The notes under the pieces were generated by a model, which had not been told where the DNA came from, made no database searches, and saw only the letters and a program-made list of their open reading frames with translations. This document shows, piece after piece, positions 45,774 through 56,280 of a stretch of 64,000 nucleotides of DNA. The DNA comes from Rhizobium sp. PP-CC-3A-592. Its GTDB lineage: Bacteria > Pseudomonadota > Alphaproteobacteria > Rhizobiales > Rhizobiaceae. Position numbers and translations under genes: made by a program. Positions within the stretch are counted from its first letter, which is position 1, and every line of letters starts with the position of its first letter. The DNA lies in NCBI RefSeq assembly GCF_003217095.1, contig NZ_QJSR01000002.1, positions 930,001 to 994,000 on the forward strand, written 5' to 3'.

Positions 45774-46694
45774 ATGGGTATCATCGAAGCCATTCTCTTG
45801 ACGGTCATCACCGCAGCGACGCCGCTGGTTATCGCCGCGGCTGGCGAACTGGTGACCGAACGGTCGGGCGTGCTCAACCTCGGCGTCGAGGGCATGATGA
45901 TCATCGGCGCCGTCTGCGCCTTCGCCGCGACGCAGGCGACCGGCTCGCCCTATATCGGCATTCTCGCGGGTATCCTGTCCGGCACGCTGTTCTCGCTGCT
46001 CTTCGGCTTCCTGACGCTGACGCTGGTGGCCAACCAGGTTGCGACCGGGCTGGCGCTGACCATTCTCGGCCTCGGGCTCTCAGGCCAGATCGGCGAGCCC
46101 TATGCGGGACAGTCGGGTATCAAGCTGCCGCAGATCGTCTTTCCCGTCCTGAGCGACATCCCGGTCATCGGCCGTCTGCTGTTCCAGCAGGACCTGATCT
46201 TCTACCTGTCGATCGCGCTCATTGCCGGCATCCACTGGTTCCTGTTCCGCAGTCGCGCCGGGCTGAAGCTGCGCTCGGTCGGCGACAGCCATACCTCGGC
46301 CCATGCGCTCGGCATCAACGTCATTCGCACCCGCTACCTCGCCGTCATGTTCGGCGGCGCCTGTGCCGGTCTCGCGGGCGCGCAACTGTCGCTCGTCTAC
46401 ACGCCGCAGTGGGTGGAGAACATGTCGGCCGGGCGCGGCTGGATCGCGCTGGCGTTGGTGGTCTTCGCGTCGTGGCGGCCATGGCGCATCGTTGCGGGCG
46501 GTTATCTCTTCGGCGCCGTGTCGATCAGCCAGCTTTATGCACAGGGGAACGGCTTCAATGTGCCGTCGCAGCTTCTGTCAGCGCTGCCGTACCTTGCAAC
46601 GATCGTCGTCCTCGTGCTCATCTCGCAGAACCGCCGGATGACGATGATCAACACGCCGGCTTCGCTCGGCAAACCCTTCGTGCCGGATCGCTGA
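45774..46694 (+). CDS. ABC importer permease 2, BMP/nucleoside type
   Basis: A 306-residue permease with about nine helices. The segment RSGVLNLGVEGMMIIGA near residues 31-47 matches the second permease of BMP-linked importers. The ATG at 45774 lies one base after the stop of permease 1 and has AAGGAG nine bases upstream; an earlier in-frame codon overlaps permease 1. All three membrane components are thus translationally linked. Confidence 0.92.
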   Translation: MGIIEAILLTVITAATPLVIAAAGELVTERSGVLNLGVEGMMIIGAVCAFAATQATGSPYIGILAGILSGTLFSLLFGFLTLTLVANQVATGLALTILGLGLSGQIGEPYAGQSGIKLPQIVFPVLSDIPVIGRLLFQQDLIFYLSIALIAGIHWFLFRSRAGLKLRSVGDSHTSAHALGINVIRTRYLAVMFGGACAGLAGAQLSLVYTPQWVENMSAGRGWIALALVVFASWRPWRIVAGGYLFGAVSISQLYAQGNGFNVPSQLLSALPYLATIVVLVLISQNRRMTMINTPASLGKPFVPDR

Positions 46695-46739
46695 CCCGAT
46701 CGGCCGCTGATATCTATTCGACAACATGAGAGGTCCAAA

Positions 46740-47810
46740 ATGAAGAAACTTATCCTCGCTCTCGTCGCCACGACGGCGGCCATCGGCTTTGCCGCCTCGG
46801 CAAGCGCCCAGGAAAAGGCCAAGATCTGCTTCGTCTATGTCGGCTCCAAATCGGACGGCGGCTGGACGCAGGCGCACGACATCGGTCGCCAGGAACTGGA
46901 AAAGGCGCTCGGCGACAAGATCGAGACGCAGTTCCTCGAAAACGTGCCGGAGGGCCCGGATGCGGAACGCGCCATCGAACGCCTGTCGCGCTCGGGCTGC
47001 GGCCTGATCTATACGACGTCGTTCGGCTTCATGGACGCGACGGTGAAGGTTGCCGCCAAGTTCCCGAAGGTGATGTACGAGCACGCAACCGGCTACAAGA
47101 CCGCGCCGAACGTCGCGACCTATAACAGCCGCTTCTACGAAGGCCGCTATATCCAGGGCCAGATCGCTGCCAAGATGTCCGAGAAGAGCGTGGCTGGCTA
47201 CATCGCCTCCTTCCCGATCCCGGAAGTCGTCATGGGCATCGACGCGTTCCTGATCGGCGCGCGCTCGATCAACCCGGACTTCAAGATCAAGGTCGTATGG
47301 GCGAATACCTGGTTCGACCCGGGCAAGGAAGCCGACGCGGCCAAGGCGCTGATCGACCAGGGCGTCGACGTGCTGACGCAGCACACCGACACCACGGCGC
47401 CGATGCAGGTTGCGGCAGAACGCGGCATCAAGGCTTTCGGCCAGGCCTCTGACATGATCGCCGCTGGCCCGAAGACCCAGCTGACCGCGATCAAGGACAC
47501 CTGGGGCGCCTACTACATCAAGCGCACGCAGGCCTTCCTCGATGGCAAGTGGGCAACGACGTCCAGCTGGGACGGCCTGAAGGACGGCATCCTGACCATG
47601 GCGCCCTACACCAACATGCCGGACGACGTGAAGGCGATGGCGGAAGCGACGCAGGCAAAGATCGAGTCGGGCGAACTGAAGCCGTTCACCGGGCCGTTGA
47701 AGAAGCAGGACGGCAGCGTCTGGCTGAAGGAAGGCGAGACTGCCGAAGATGGCGTGTTGCTTGGCCTCAACTTCTACGTCGATGGCGTGGACGACAAGTT
47801 GCCGCAATAA
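46740..47810 (+). CDS. BMP family substrate-binding protein
   Basis: A 356-residue periplasmic binding protein with a signal peptide (cleavage after about residue 23, ASAQ) and no lipobox. The opening ICFVYVGSKSDGGWTQAHD and LIYTTSFGFMDATVKVA are typical of the BMP (basic membrane protein, PnrA-like) family, which binds purine nucleosides in the studied cases. AGAGG precedes the ATG. It is the last gene of the importer operon and has a terminator after it. The ligand here is inferred, and could be another nucleoside or base. Confidence 0.92.
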   Translation: MKKLILALVATTAAIGFAASASAQEKAKICFVYVGSKSDGGWTQAHDIGRQELEKALGDKIETQFLENVPEGPDAERAIERLSRSGCGLIYTTSFGFMDATVKVAAKFPKVMYEHATGYKTAPNVATYNSRFYEGRYIQGQIAAKMSEKSVAGYIASFPIPEVVMGIDAFLIGARSINPDFKIKVVWANTWFDPGKEADAAKALIDQGVDVLTQHTDTTAPMQVAAERGIKAFGQASDMIAAGPKTQLTAIKDTWGAYYIKRTQAFLDGKWATTSSWDGLKDGILTMAPYTNMPDDVKAMAEATQAKIESGELKPFTGPLKKQDGSVWLKEGETAEDGVLLGLNFYVDGVDDKLPQ

Positions 47811-47859
47811 GCCATTGCGATCGGGTCGCCGCGCGGCCCATTCACATCACATCGATCCT

Positions 47860-47888
47860 GCAGGGCCGTCCAAGCGGCCCTGCTTTTC
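47860..47888 (+). terminator. Rho-independent terminator of the BMP importer operon
   Basis: A perfect 9-bp stem GCAGGGCCG/CGGCCCTGC with a six-base loop, followed directly by TTTT, 50 bases after the stop of the binding-protein gene. Confidence 0.88.
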
Positions 47889-47939
47889 AAGCACATCATT
47901 GACAACCGGTTCTTTTTTTCATCATTCTTTTGAAGTCCA

Positions 47940-47957
47940 TTTCATTCGGAAATGAAA
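47940..47957 (+). promoter_or_regulatory. Palindrome upstream of the FadR-type regulator
   Basis: TTTCATT-CGGA-AATGAAA, a perfect 7-bp inverted repeat. TTGACA, a perfect -35 hexamer, stands 36 bases upstream at 47899-47904. It may be an operator; the binder is unknown. Confidence 0.4.
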
Positions 47958-47993
47958 CGGAAATTCCATCTCCCTTCCAAGACACGCATATTG

Positions 47994-48006
47994 TCATATG
48001 ATATGA
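47994..48006 (+). promoter_or_regulatory. Possible FadR-type operator upstream of the regulator gene
   Basis: TCATAT-G-ATATGA is a perfect 13-base palindrome in an AT-rich patch, 64 bases ahead of the regulator's start codon. Position and symmetry suit an autoregulatory GntR site. Confidence 0.45.
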
Positions 48007-48069
48007 TTTTTCTGTCGTCCGGGAGGAATGTGGCGATAGAACGCGTATCGAGTCCGACGAGGGGGAAGT

Positions 48070-48828
48070 ATGAAGAAGGGTCCGCTGGAGACGCTGATCA
48101 CAGGCGTCGATACGCGCACGAGCCATTCTCAGGTCGTGGATGTCCTCGGCCGGGCCATTATTTCCGGTGAGTTTCCCGTCGGCACCATTTTGCCGGGCGA
48201 CCAGGAGCTTGCAATGCGCTTCAAGGTGTCCCGCACCGTGCTGCGCGAAGCCATGAAGACATTGGCGGCCAAGGGCTTGATCGTGCCGCGTGCGCGGATC
48301 GGAACGCGGGTGACCGCCCGCAACCAGTGGAACCTGTTCGACAGCGACATCCTCACCTGGCACTTCCACAATGGCATCGACGAGGATTTCCTGACGCATA
48401 TCAGCGAGGTCCGCATGGCCTTCGAGCCGCATGCCGCGGCACTTGCCGCCATCCATGCGACCGAAGCGGAGATCAGCCATATGATGCGGCTGGCCGTCGC
48501 CATGGGCGATCCCGCACATACGCCCGAATCGCTGGCCGTCGCGGATCTGCGCTTTCACCTCGCCGTGGCCGAGGCGTCGGCCAATCCTTTCATGCGCAGC
48601 GTCGGCAGCCTGATCGAGGCGGCGCTGGTCGGCATTTTCAAGCTCAGCTCGCCCGCGGCCGATCGTGAGGGCATCGAGGACGTCTCGCGCAATCATATCC
48701 GCATCGTGGAGCAGATCAGCCGGCGCGACGAGGCAGGGGCCCGCGCGGCGATGGAAGTGGTCATCCGGGTCGGCCGCGCACGTGTTCGTGTGGCCATGGA
48801 TGATGCGCCCGAGACGGTCGCTGGCTGA
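48070..48828 (+). CDS. FadR-subfamily GntR transcriptional regulator
   Basis: A 252-residue regulator with an N-terminal GntR winged helix (about residues 17-82: GTILPGDQELAMRFKVSRTVLREAMKTL split over two helices) and a C-terminal FCD ligand-binding domain (about 100-240) with His and Asp residues (DLRFHLAVAEAS, NHIRIVEQI) that often hold a metal. Such proteins usually repress sugar-acid or amino-acid genes until the ligand arrives. GAGGGGGAAGT precedes the ATG. It follows the importer operon, but a terminator lies between, so regulation of that operon is only possible, not shown. Confidence 0.88.
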   Translation: MKKGPLETLITGVDTRTSHSQVVDVLGRAIISGEFPVGTILPGDQELAMRFKVSRTVLREAMKTLAAKGLIVPRARIGTRVTARNQWNLFDSDILTWHFHNGIDEDFLTHISEVRMAFEPHAAALAAIHATEAEISHMMRLAVAMGDPAHTPESLAVADLRFHLAVAEASANPFMRSVGSLIEAALVGIFKLSSPAADREGIEDVSRNHIRIVEQISRRDEAGARAAMEVVIRVGRARVRVAMDDAPETVAG

Positions 48829-48972
48829 CAATCGTCGGTCTCTAACGGCAAGAATGGTGAAACTTGCCGTATCCCGCCTTGCTGCATTGCGCGGTTCCGC
48901 CTATTTCATGAAAACGATGATATCGCGCGCTGTGAAACCTGCACGGCGCGGAACATCGGTTTTCGAGGATCC

Positions 48973-50268
48973 ATGTCCGAACTGCTCGTCATTTTCGTTC
49001 TTCTTCTGATCAATGCCTTCTTTGCCATGTCGGAAATGGCGCTCGTCTCCGTTAGCCGGCCGATGCTGCGGCAAATGGCCCGGCAGGGAAACGTCCGTGC
49101 GGAGATGGCGCTGAACCTTGCGGAAGACCCGGGCAAGTTCCTCTCGACCGTGCAGGTCGGCATCACGCTCGTGGGTACGCTGGCCGGCGCCTATGGTGGC
49201 GCGACGATCGCCGACAAGCTGGCCCCGGTCCTCGACGATATCAGCTGGATCAACCCCTATGGCAGCACCGTCTCGGTCGCCCTGGTCGTCACGCTTATCA
49301 CCTATCTCTCGGTGGTTATCGGCGAGCTCATTCCCAAACAGCTGGCACTGCGCAACTCCGAAGGCATCGCCATGTTCGTGGCGCGGCCGATGTCGATCTT
49401 GTCCAAGGTCGTCTCGCCGGTCGTCTACCTGTTCGAAGGGTCCGCCAAGGTTTTCATGCATGTCTTCGGCGTGACCAGCAACAAGGATGCGGTGACCGAA
49501 GAGGAAGTGCAGGCGATCATGGCCGAGGGCGTCGAGAGCGGCGCCATCGAGAAATCCGAGCATGAAATGCTGCGCCGCATCATTCGGCTCGGGGATCGCA
49601 ACGTCAAATCCATCATGACGCACCGGACCGAGGTGAGCTTCATCGACGCGAACGACACGCTGGAGGCCGTGCGCGCAAAGATCGAGCAGACCTCGCATTC
49701 GCGGTATCCTGTCATGGACACGTCCACGGGAGAGATCCTGGGTGCCGTGCTTGTCAAGGAAGTGCTGAACGTCGCCCCGGGGGGCACGTTCGACGTCCGA
49801 GTCTTCGTCAAGGAACTGCATGCCTTGCCGGAAACAGCCTCGTGCCTCAAGGCGCTGGAGGCCTTCAAGTCCTCGCGCATCAACATGGCGATGATCGTCG
49901 ACGAGTATGGCAGCATCGAAGGCATCATCACGATCGCCGATATCCTCGAGGCGATCGTCGGCGTCCTCCCGTCAAACTACGACGATATCGAGCACGCGTT
50001 GATCCGCCTGCGCGAAGACGGATCCTATCTCGTGGATGGACGCACGCCGATCGACGAAATCCACCTGACCATCGGCATCGACGAGATCGATTCGGACGGC
50101 AGCTACGAGACCATCGCCGGCTTCCTCGTGCAGGAACTGCGCAAGTCCCCCGAAGAGGGCGATGTGGCCGAGGCGTTCGGGTACCGGTTCGAAGTGGTGG
50201 ATATGGACAGCCGCCGGATCGACAAGATCCTGGTGTCGAAACTCGACGTGGCATCGACGGAGCGTTGA
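48973..50268 (+). CDS. Hemolysin-family (CorC/TlyC-like) CBS-domain membrane protein
   Basis: A 431-residue protein with a DUF21/CNNM membrane domain (about residues 1-175, containing INAFFAMSEMALVSVSR and VVIGELIPKQLAL), a pair of CBS domains (about 205-330) and a C-terminal CorC_HlyC domain (about 340-425, LVDGRTPIDEIHLT). Despite the name, such proteins are linked to magnesium or cobalt efflux. GAGG stands ahead of the ATG. It is likely monocistronic. Confidence 0.9.
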   Translation: MSELLVIFVLLLINAFFAMSEMALVSVSRPMLRQMARQGNVRAEMALNLAEDPGKFLSTVQVGITLVGTLAGAYGGATIADKLAPVLDDISWINPYGSTVSVALVVTLITYLSVVIGELIPKQLALRNSEGIAMFVARPMSILSKVVSPVVYLFEGSAKVFMHVFGVTSNKDAVTEEEVQAIMAEGVESGAIEKSEHEMLRRIIRLGDRNVKSIMTHRTEVSFIDANDTLEAVRAKIEQTSHSRYPVMDTSTGEILGAVLVKEVLNVAPGGTFDVRVFVKELHALPETASCLKALEAFKSSRINMAMIVDEYGSIEGIITIADILEAIVGVLPSNYDDIEHALIRLREDGSYLVDGRTPIDEIHLTIGIDEIDSDGSYETIAGFLVQELRKSPEEGDVAEAFGYRFEVVDMDSRRIDKILVSKLDVASTER

Positions 50269-50305
50269 GGGCAGAGTTTGCCGGATCGCAGCAGGCTCGA
50301 GACAA

Positions 50306-50340
50306 ACAAAAAGGCCGGGGGTTGCCCGACCTTTCGTTCT
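50306..50340 (+). terminator. Terminator after the CBS-domain gene
   Basis: A 10-bp stem AAAGGCCGGG/CCCGACCTTT with one mismatch and a five-base loop, 41 bases after the stop codon. Only a short T run follows, so strength is uncertain. Confidence 0.65.
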
Positions 50341-50453
50341 CAGAGTTTCTGTAACCTGCTAGTTCATCCGTAGTCAGATCACCTGACCCTGAGTATCTGC
50401 TGGAATGGTTAATAAAGGGTTAACGCGTCCGTTTTACGTCACCCTTCGAATTT

Positions 50454-50600
50454 TCAGTTTTCCTCAACCGAAATGCCGTTTTCGCCGATCTTGAGTTCTA
50501 CGCCCTGCGGTTCGTTCTCGCGGTCGTAGATGTAGACGCCCATGACGATGACCAGGACGACCAGTGCGCCCAACAGCGCGTAAAGTCCGTTTCGGTTCAT
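50454..50600 (-). CDS. Small 48-residue membrane protein
   Basis: Starts MNRNGLYALLGALVVLVIVM, a single N-terminal helix, followed by an acidic tail (YDRENEPQGVELKIGENGIS) likely exposed to the periplasm or cytoplasm. GGGGA stands about eight bases before the ATG. The pattern resembles conserved small rhizobial proteins, but I cannot name the family. It lies 100 bases downstream of moeA on the same strand. Confidence 0.7.
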   Translation of the reverse strand: MNRNGLYALLGALVVLVIVMGVYIYDRENEPQGVELKIGENGISVEEN

Positions 50601-50700
50601 GCTGATATCCCCTTCGTTACCGATACTTACCGACCGATGAGATAGGGCGGGCCGCGGATTTGTGAAGATCGCGGACGGTGCCAAGAGATAGGCGATCGGC

Positions 50701-51918
50701 CTAAACGTCGCGGAGAAGAAGGACGGTGCAGGCCGATCCCGCATCGGCGGCTGGTGCGCCCGGTGCCCGAACGATGAGGGCATCCGACTGCGCGAATGTC
50801 TGCATCATCGAGGAATCCTGCCGGTCGAAGGCTGTCGCCGACAGGCTGCCATCTGCCAGACGCTCGAGCTTTGCGCGGATATAGTCCTGCCGCTTGTCGT
50901 TGGCGGCAAGCGGCCCGGCTGTGGTGGCGGCCGCGAGGCGGTTGCGCGCCTTCAGATGACCGAGGGTGCGGACAAGGGGCTCCAGGAAGAGGAGACCGCA
51001 GACGAGGCTCGACACCGGGTTGCCGGGAAGGCCGAGCACCTGCATGTCGCCGAGACGACCGACCATCAGCGGTTTGCCGGGGCGCATGGCGATGCGCCAG
51101 AAATCGAGCTCCATGCCCGCACCGACAAGGGTCGATTGGACGAGGTCATGATCGCCGACGGAGGCACCGCCGAGCGTGACGAGGATGTCGGCGCCTGTTT
51201 CTTGCGCGGCCGCCAATCGCTCCGCGATGCTCGACCTGCTGTCGGGAGCGATGCCGAGGTCGATGATCTCCGCGCCATTCTCCCGGGCGATGGCGGCTAT
51301 GCCGAGCGTGTTCGACGCGATGATCTGGTCGGGTCCGAGGGTACTCCCGGGTGGCAGAAGTTCGTCCCCGGTCGCGAGAATGGCGACACGGACGCGCCTG
51401 AAGACGTTGAGACGGGCATGGTTCATGCCGGCTGCCACCGTCAGACGGCCCGAATCAAGCTGGTCGCCGGCGTGGAGGACGACATCGCCTTCGTGAAAAT
51501 CCTGGCCCCGCGGCCGGATATGGCGGCCTTTGGCGGGTACGAACCGGGTCCGGATGCGATGGCCGTCAAGCCGCTCGGCATCCTCCTGTATCAGCACCGT
51601 ATCAGCGCCCTCCGGCACGGGAGCACCGGTGAAGATGCGCACGGCCTGTCCCGGGAGAACCGTCCCCGTGAAGCGATTACCGGCTGCGGATTCGCCGATG
51701 ACGGCGACGATGGCGCCGATCTCAGCAATATCCTCGGCACGCAGCGCATAGCCGTCCATGGCGGACGAGTCGAAGGGCGGATGGGTGAGGCGGGATGGGA
51801 GATCGAGGGCGAGGACGCGGCCATGCGCTGCACCGATGGCGACCACCTCCGTCTCCGTCACGGGGCGGGCGGCGGCCAGCAGGCGTGCCAGCGCGTCTTC
51901 GACGGGGAGCAGGCTCAT
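50701..51918 (-). CDS. moeA: Molybdopterin molybdenumtransferase MoeA
   Basis: A 405-residue MoeA that inserts molybdate into adenylated molybdopterin. The N-terminal [11 protein letters not shown] block, [14 protein letters not shown], the MPT domain TGDEL...GASVGDHD and the LPGNPVSS loop are all family signatures. It overlaps moaC by four bases (ATGA). Together with moaC this is general cofactor synthesis, complementing the maturation genes at the start of the window. Confidence 0.95.
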   Translation of the reverse strand: MSLLPVEDALARLLAAARPVTETEVVAIGAAHGRVLALDLPSRLTHPPFDSSAMDGYALRAEDIAEIGAIVAVIGESAAGNRFTGTVLPGQAVRIFTGAPVPEGADTVLIQEDAERLDGHRIRTRFVPAKGRHIRPRGQDFHEGDVVLHAGDQLDSGRLTVAAGMNHARLNVFRRVRVAILATGDELLPPGSTLGPDQIIASNTLGIAAIARENGAEIIDLGIAPDSRSSIAERLAAAQETGADILVTLGGASVGDHDLVQSTLVGAGMELDFWRIAMRPGKPLMVGRLGDMQVLGLPGNPVSSLVCGLLFLEPLVRTLGHLKARNRLAAATTAGPLAANDKRQDYIRAKLERLADGSLSATAFDRQDSSMMQTFAQSDALIVRAPGAPAADAGSACTVLLLRDV

Positions 51919-52424
51919 GGGGATTCGGTCTCGCGGATATGCGTTTCGCGCACATAGTCGCCGGAGCGTCCGCCGGACTTCTTCAGAAGGCGGATGCCGC
52001 CGATTTCCATCTCGCGATCGACGGCTTTCGCCATGTCGTAGATCGTCAGGCACGCAACGCTCGCGGCCGTCAGCGCTTCCATCTCGACGCCGGTGCGTCC
52101 GCTGAGCTTTGCCAGCGTCTCGACGCGCAGGCCGGGCAGGCTCTCGTCGGGCACGATGTCGACGGAGACCTTGGTCAGCATCAGCGGATGGCAGAGCGGG
52201 ATGAGGTTGGCCGTCTGCTTGGCCGCCATGATGCCGGCAAGGCGGGCGGTGCCGATGACGTCGCCCTTCTTGGCGTCGCCCGCGAGGATGATGCGCAGCG
52301 TTTCCGGCTGCATGCGGACGTAGCCCTCGGCAACGGCGATCCGAACCGTCTCGCTCTTGTCGCCAACATCCACCATGCTGGCTTCGCCGGTTTCGCCAAG
52401 ATGGGTCAGCGGCGTGCCCGACAT
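51915..52424 (-). CDS. moaC: Cyclic pyranopterin monophosphate synthase MoaC
   Basis: A 169-residue MoaC, which turns the MoaA product into cyclic pyranopterin monophosphate, the first step of molybdopterin synthesis. [26 protein letters not shown] and [19 protein letters not shown] are conserved active-site blocks. The ATG at 52424 overlaps the trpC stop by one base; the GTG just before it is not needed. Confidence 0.95.
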   Translation of the reverse strand: MSGTPLTHLGETGEASMVDVGDKSETVRIAVAEGYVRMQPETLRIILAGDAKKGDVIGTARLAGIMAAKQTANLIPLCHPLMLTKVSVDIVPDESLPGLRVETLAKLSGRTGVEMEALTAASVACLTIYDMAKAVDREMEIGGIRLLKKSGGRSGDYVRETHIRETESP

Positions 52425-53239
52425 CACTCGGCTGCCTGCGTGGTGGCGGGCTCGGAAAGCAGGAGCCGGGTAGCGGCCGCCACGTCTTCCTGCCGCATCA
52501 GGCTTTCGCCGACGAGAAAGGTGCCGATGCCTGCGGCTTTCATGCGGGCGCAGTCGGCCGGCGTGAAGATGCCGCTTTCGCCGACGAGATGCCGGCCGGC
52601 CGGCACCATGGGGGCGAGACGTTCGGACACGGCGAGATCGACCGCGAAGGTCTTCAGGTTGCGGTTGTTGATGCCGAGGAGAGGCGACGTCAGGCGGAGC
52701 GCGCGCTCCATTTCCGGCTCGTCATGCACTTCCACCAGCACGTCCATGCCGAGGTCGAAGGCGCAGTCTTCCAGCCGGCGTGCGTCGTCGTCGGTGAGTG
52801 ACGCCATGATGAGGAGGATGCAATCGGCACCCCAGGCACGGGCTTCATGCACCTGATAGGTTTCGAACATGAAGTCCTTGCGCAAAGCCGGCAGGGCACA
52901 GGCGGCGCGGGCGGCCGTCAGAAACTCCGGCGCGCCCTGGAAGCTCGGCCCATCCGTCAGCACCGACAGGCAGGCCGCACCGCCAAGCTCATAGGCCTTG
53001 GCGAGTGCCGGCGGATCGAAGTCCGGCCGGATCAGCCCCTTGCTGGGGGAGGCCTTCTTGATCTCGGCGATGAGGCCGTATCTGCCCGCCGCACGTTTGG
53101 CCTCCAATGCCTTCAGGAAGCCGCGCGGGCCCTCCTGTTCGACGCTCATGGCCTTCAGGTCGTCGAGCGAGACGCTTGCCTTTGCGGCTGCGATTTCCTC
53201 GCGCTTGTAGAGTTCGATGCGGTGCAGGATGTCGCTCAT
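52424..53239 (-). CDS. trpC: Indole-3-glycerol phosphate synthase TrpC
   Basis: A 271-residue TIM-barrel enzyme for the fourth step of tryptophan synthesis. The active-site blocks [45 protein letters not shown] and VGESGI are present. AGGAGG lies six bases before the ATG, and the trpD stop is one base upstream of it. Order is trpD-trpC-moaC-moeA, as in other rhizobia. Confidence 0.96.
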   Translation of the reverse strand: MSDILHRIELYKREEIAAAKASVSLDDLKAMSVEQEGPRGFLKALEAKRAAGRYGLIAEIKKASPSKGLIRPDFDPPALAKAYELGGAACLSVLTDGPSFQGAPEFLTAARAACALPALRKDFMFETYQVHEARAWGADCILLIMASLTDDDARRLEDCAFDLGMDVLVEVHDEPEMERALRLTSPLLGINNRNLKTFAVDLAVSERLAPMVPAGRHLVGESGIFTPADCARMKAAGIGTFLVGESLMRQEDVAAATRLLLSEPATTQAAE

Positions 53240-53240
53240 G

Positions 53241-54260
53241 TCAGGCCTCCTCTGCATTCGAGACACGCACGAGTGCCTCCAGCGCTGCGCGGGCAGCGCC
53301 GGTTTCCAGTGCATCACGCGCCAATGCCATGCCCTCCGTCAACGAGCCTGCACGACCGGAGATGACCAGTGCGGCGGCAGCGTTGGCGAGCGAAATGTCG
53401 CGGTAGGGCGTGACGTCACCTGCAAGGACGCCGCTCAGTGCCTTCGCATTGTGCGCGCCGTCGCCGCCCTTGAGGGCGGCGAGATCGACGGTCGGCAGGC
53501 CGAAGTCTGCAGGGGTCAGGTCGAAGGTGCGAATCGTGCCGTTCTCGATGGCGGCAACGTGGGTCGTACCGGTGGTGGTGATCTCGTCGAGGCCTTCGCC
53601 ATGGACAACCCAGACGCTAGCGGAGCCGAGGTCGCGCAGGACTTCGGCCACGGGCACCACCCATTGCGGCGAGAATACGCCGACCAGCTGGCGGTTGACG
53701 CCTGCGGGGTTGGAGAGCGGGCCGAGCAGGTTGAAGATGGTGCGTGTGCCGAGCTCGACCCGTGTGGGGCCGACATGGCGCATGGCGGAATGGTGCTGCT
53801 GGGCGAACATGAAGCCGACGCCGGCTTCGCGGATGCAGCGGGCGATCGTATCCGGCCCGATATCGAGCTTGACGCCGAGGCAGGATAGCGCATCCGCCGT
53901 GCCCGACTTGGAACTCAGCGCACGGTTGCCATGCTTGGCGACGGGAACGCCGGCGCCGGCGACGATCAGGGAGGCGAGCGTCGAGATGTTGTAGGTGCCG
54001 GCACCGTCCCCACCCGTGCCGACGATGTCGATCGCATCGGCGGGCGCATCCACCGTGAGCATCCGGGCCCGCATGGCGCCGACGGCGCCGACGATCTCAT
54101 CGACCGTCTCGCCGCGCACGCGGAGCGCCATCAGGAAGCCGCCGATCTGCGAGGGCGTGGCCGCACCCGACATGATGATCTCGAAGGCGGCCCGCGCTTC
54201 GTCCCGATCGAGAGACTGACCGAGCGCCGCCTTGGCGATGAAGGGTTTGAGGTCCGCCAT
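53241..54260 (-). CDS. trpD: Anthranilate phosphoribosyltransferase TrpD
   Basis: A 339-residue transferase that joins anthranilate to PRPP. The PRPP loop GTGGDG is at residues 81-86, followed by NISTLAS and [17 protein letters not shown]. Length is typical. The preceding PpiD-like gene ends only 14 bases upstream, so they may share a transcript. Confidence 0.96.
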   Translation of the reverse strand: MADLKPFIAKAALGQSLDRDEARAAFEIIMSGAATPSQIGGFLMALRVRGETVDEIVGAVGAMRARMLTVDAPADAIDIVGTGGDGAGTYNISTLASLIVAGAGVPVAKHGNRALSSKSGTADALSCLGVKLDIGPDTIARCIREAGVGFMFAQQHHSAMRHVGPTRVELGTRTIFNLLGPLSNPAGVNRQLVGVFSPQWVVPVAEVLRDLGSASVWVVHGEGLDEITTTGTTHVAAIENGTIRTFDLTPADFGLPTVDLAALKGGDGAHNAKALSGVLAGDVTPYRDISLANAAAALVISGRAGSLTEGMALARDALETGAARAALEALVRVSNAEEA

Positions 54261-54274
54261 ACGATCCCGTCCGC

Positions 54275-56164
54275 CTATTGCTGCGCCAGCGCCGTTTCGG
54301 CCACCTGCTGGTTGATCGAAACGCCGTAACGGGTCTGCAACTCGGTGACCATCTGGTCGAGGATATCGTCGCCGCTTGCCTGGGCGATGGCATCGACCTG
54401 ACGGCTGTCCTGATCCAGCGCATCGCCGGCCGCATTCTCGACGGCGGTGACCTTCAGCAGGATCTGGCCTTCACCATCCGTGCCGGCTGCGTTCGTCACG
54501 AGGCCGTTCGGGCCGCTGAAAGCAGCGGTGACGGCGGCGGGAGAGAGCGCGGCATCCTGCGCGGTACGGCGCAGACCCGTCTTGGTTTCCACGGCAATGC
54601 CGAGTTCCGCCGCTATGGTCTGCAGGGTCTCGCCCTTTTCGACGCGCGCCTTCAGGTCTGCGGCACGCTTGGCCAGCTCGGCGCGCTGCTGCTCGGCCGT
54701 CCAGTCGGCAACGACCTTTTCGCGCGATTCGTCGAGCGTGCGATCGCGGGCCGGCATGACGTCCTCGACCTCGAACCAGACATAACCGTCGCGCCCGAGA
54801 TTGATCGGCAGGGTATCGCTGCCCGGGTCGGCCTTGAAGACTTCGGCCAGCAGTTCCTGCGGCTGCGGCAGATCGGCGATCCTCTCGCCCTGCGCATCGT
54901 TGCCGCGGGCATCGACGGCGGGAACGGAGACGGCCTTCAGGTTGCTTTCGGTCGCCGCATCCTGGAGCGTCGCGCCGGAAATGCGCGCATCCTCGAACTT
55001 GTCGTGGATCGCCGTGATCTCGTTGCTCGCATTGGCAAGGGCGACCTCCTGGCGGAGTTCTTCCTTCACCTCATCGAAGGTCCGTGTGGTTGCGGGGCGG
55101 ATGTTGGTGACGCGCAGAACGACCGGGCCGAAGGCGCCATCGATAACGGGCGTGGTGCCGCCATCGGCCGCCACGGCGAAGGCGGCATCGCCGAGTTTTG
55201 CGTCCGGCACGCGCTCGCGGGTGAAATCGCCAAGAAGGACGTCGCCGGAGGTCTTGCCCTGCTCGGAAACGAGCGCATCGAAGGTGGTGCCGGCAGCGAG
55301 TTTTGCCGCGGCAGCATCGGCGTCCGTGCGGCTGGCAAAGGTGAGCTGCTCGACCGTCCGCGTTTCCGGCGTGCTGAAGGTTGCCTTGCGCTTCTCGTAA
55401 TCGGCGCGCAGCTCATCGTCGGTGACAGCGGCCGGGTTGGCGATGTCGGTCGGCTCGAGCTTCACATAGGAGATCTTGCGGAATTCGGGGGCGCGATACT
55501 CGGCCTTGTGTTCCTCGAACCAGGGCGCGAGTACGTCGTCGGCCGGTGCCTTGATCGGATCGACATTGGCATTCGAGAGAAGCAGGTAGTCGAGCGAGCG
55601 CGTCTCGTTCTGGTAGGTCTTCAGCGCGTCCGTCAGGACCGTCGGCGCCTTGAAGCCATCCGACAGGGCCTCGACGATCTGCGAGCGGACAGCGACCTGG
55701 CTGCGATTCGTGATGTAATCGACCTCGCGAAGGCCGGCATTGCGCAGGACGCTGGAGAAGACGGTGCGATCGAACTGTCCGTTGACGGCGCGGAAGGCCG
55801 GGTCCTGGCTGATCAGGGTCGCGAGGCGATCCTGCGACAGGCCGAGATTCATGTCGCTCGACAGCTGGTCGAGCGTCGCGCCCGCCACGAGCTGCGAATA
55901 GACCTGCGCCTCGACGCCGAAGGCGCGGGCCTGATCGCGCGACAGGCGGGTGCCGAACTGGCGGGAAAGCTGAGCCAGCTGCCGCTCGTAGGCAAGCCGG
56001 AAGTCCGCGGGAGACACCTTGACGTCGCCCACCGTCACGACGGCCGTGGAGGCACTCGGCGCGATGGACGACGACACGCCCCAGACTGCGAACGAGGCGA
56101 CGAGAACGATCAACAGGCCTTTGACGACCCATGTCTGGGCGCCTCTCCTCAGCATTTCCAACAT
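54275..56164 (-). CDS. PpiD/SurA-like periplasmic peptidyl-prolyl isomerase chaperone
   Basis: A 629-residue inner-membrane-anchored chaperone. One helix (about residues 13-33, [18 protein letters not shown]) anchors a large periplasmic part: a SurA_N-like domain with [18 protein letters not shown], a central parvulin-type domain (about 245-365; [13 protein letters not shown] and [10 protein letters not shown] blocks), and a long C-terminal helical region. Such proteins help outer-membrane and secreted proteins fold. The ATG at 56164 is chosen (GAGG about 11 bases upstream); ATG 56155 is an alternative. It heads a run that continues into trpD. Confidence 0.85.
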   Translation of the reverse strand: MLEMLRRGAQTWVVKGLLIVLVASFAVWGVSSSIAPSASTAVVTVGDVKVSPADFRLAYERQLAQLSRQFGTRLSRDQARAFGVEAQVYSQLVAGATLDQLSSDMNLGLSQDRLATLISQDPAFRAVNGQFDRTVFSSVLRNAGLREVDYITNRSQVAVRSQIVEALSDGFKAPTVLTDALKTYQNETRSLDYLLLSNANVDPIKAPADDVLAPWFEEHKAEYRAPEFRKISYVKLEPTDIANPAAVTDDELRADYEKRKATFSTPETRTVEQLTFASRTDADAAAAKLAAGTTFDALVSEQGKTSGDVLLGDFTRERVPDAKLGDAAFAVAADGGTTPVIDGAFGPVVLRVTNIRPATTRTFDEVKEELRQEVALANASNEITAIHDKFEDARISGATLQDAATESNLKAVSVPAVDARGNDAQGERIADLPQPQELLAEVFKADPGSDTLPINLGRDGYVWFEVEDVMPARDRTLDESREKVVADWTAEQQRAELAKRAADLKARVEKGETLQTIAAELGIAVETKTGLRRTAQDAALSPAAVTAAFSGPNGLVTNAAGTDGEGQILLKVTAVENAAGDALDQDSRQVDAIAQASGDDILDQMVTELQTRYGVSINQQVAETALAQQ

Positions 56165-56280
56165 AAGACTGCGCACCTCAACCGACAAAACACGCGTTCG
56201 CCCCGTGGCAAACCGTGTCGTTCCTTACTGCATAAATTTCGAAATCGGAATCAATTTAAGGAGAAATTGCAAAGGCCGTC

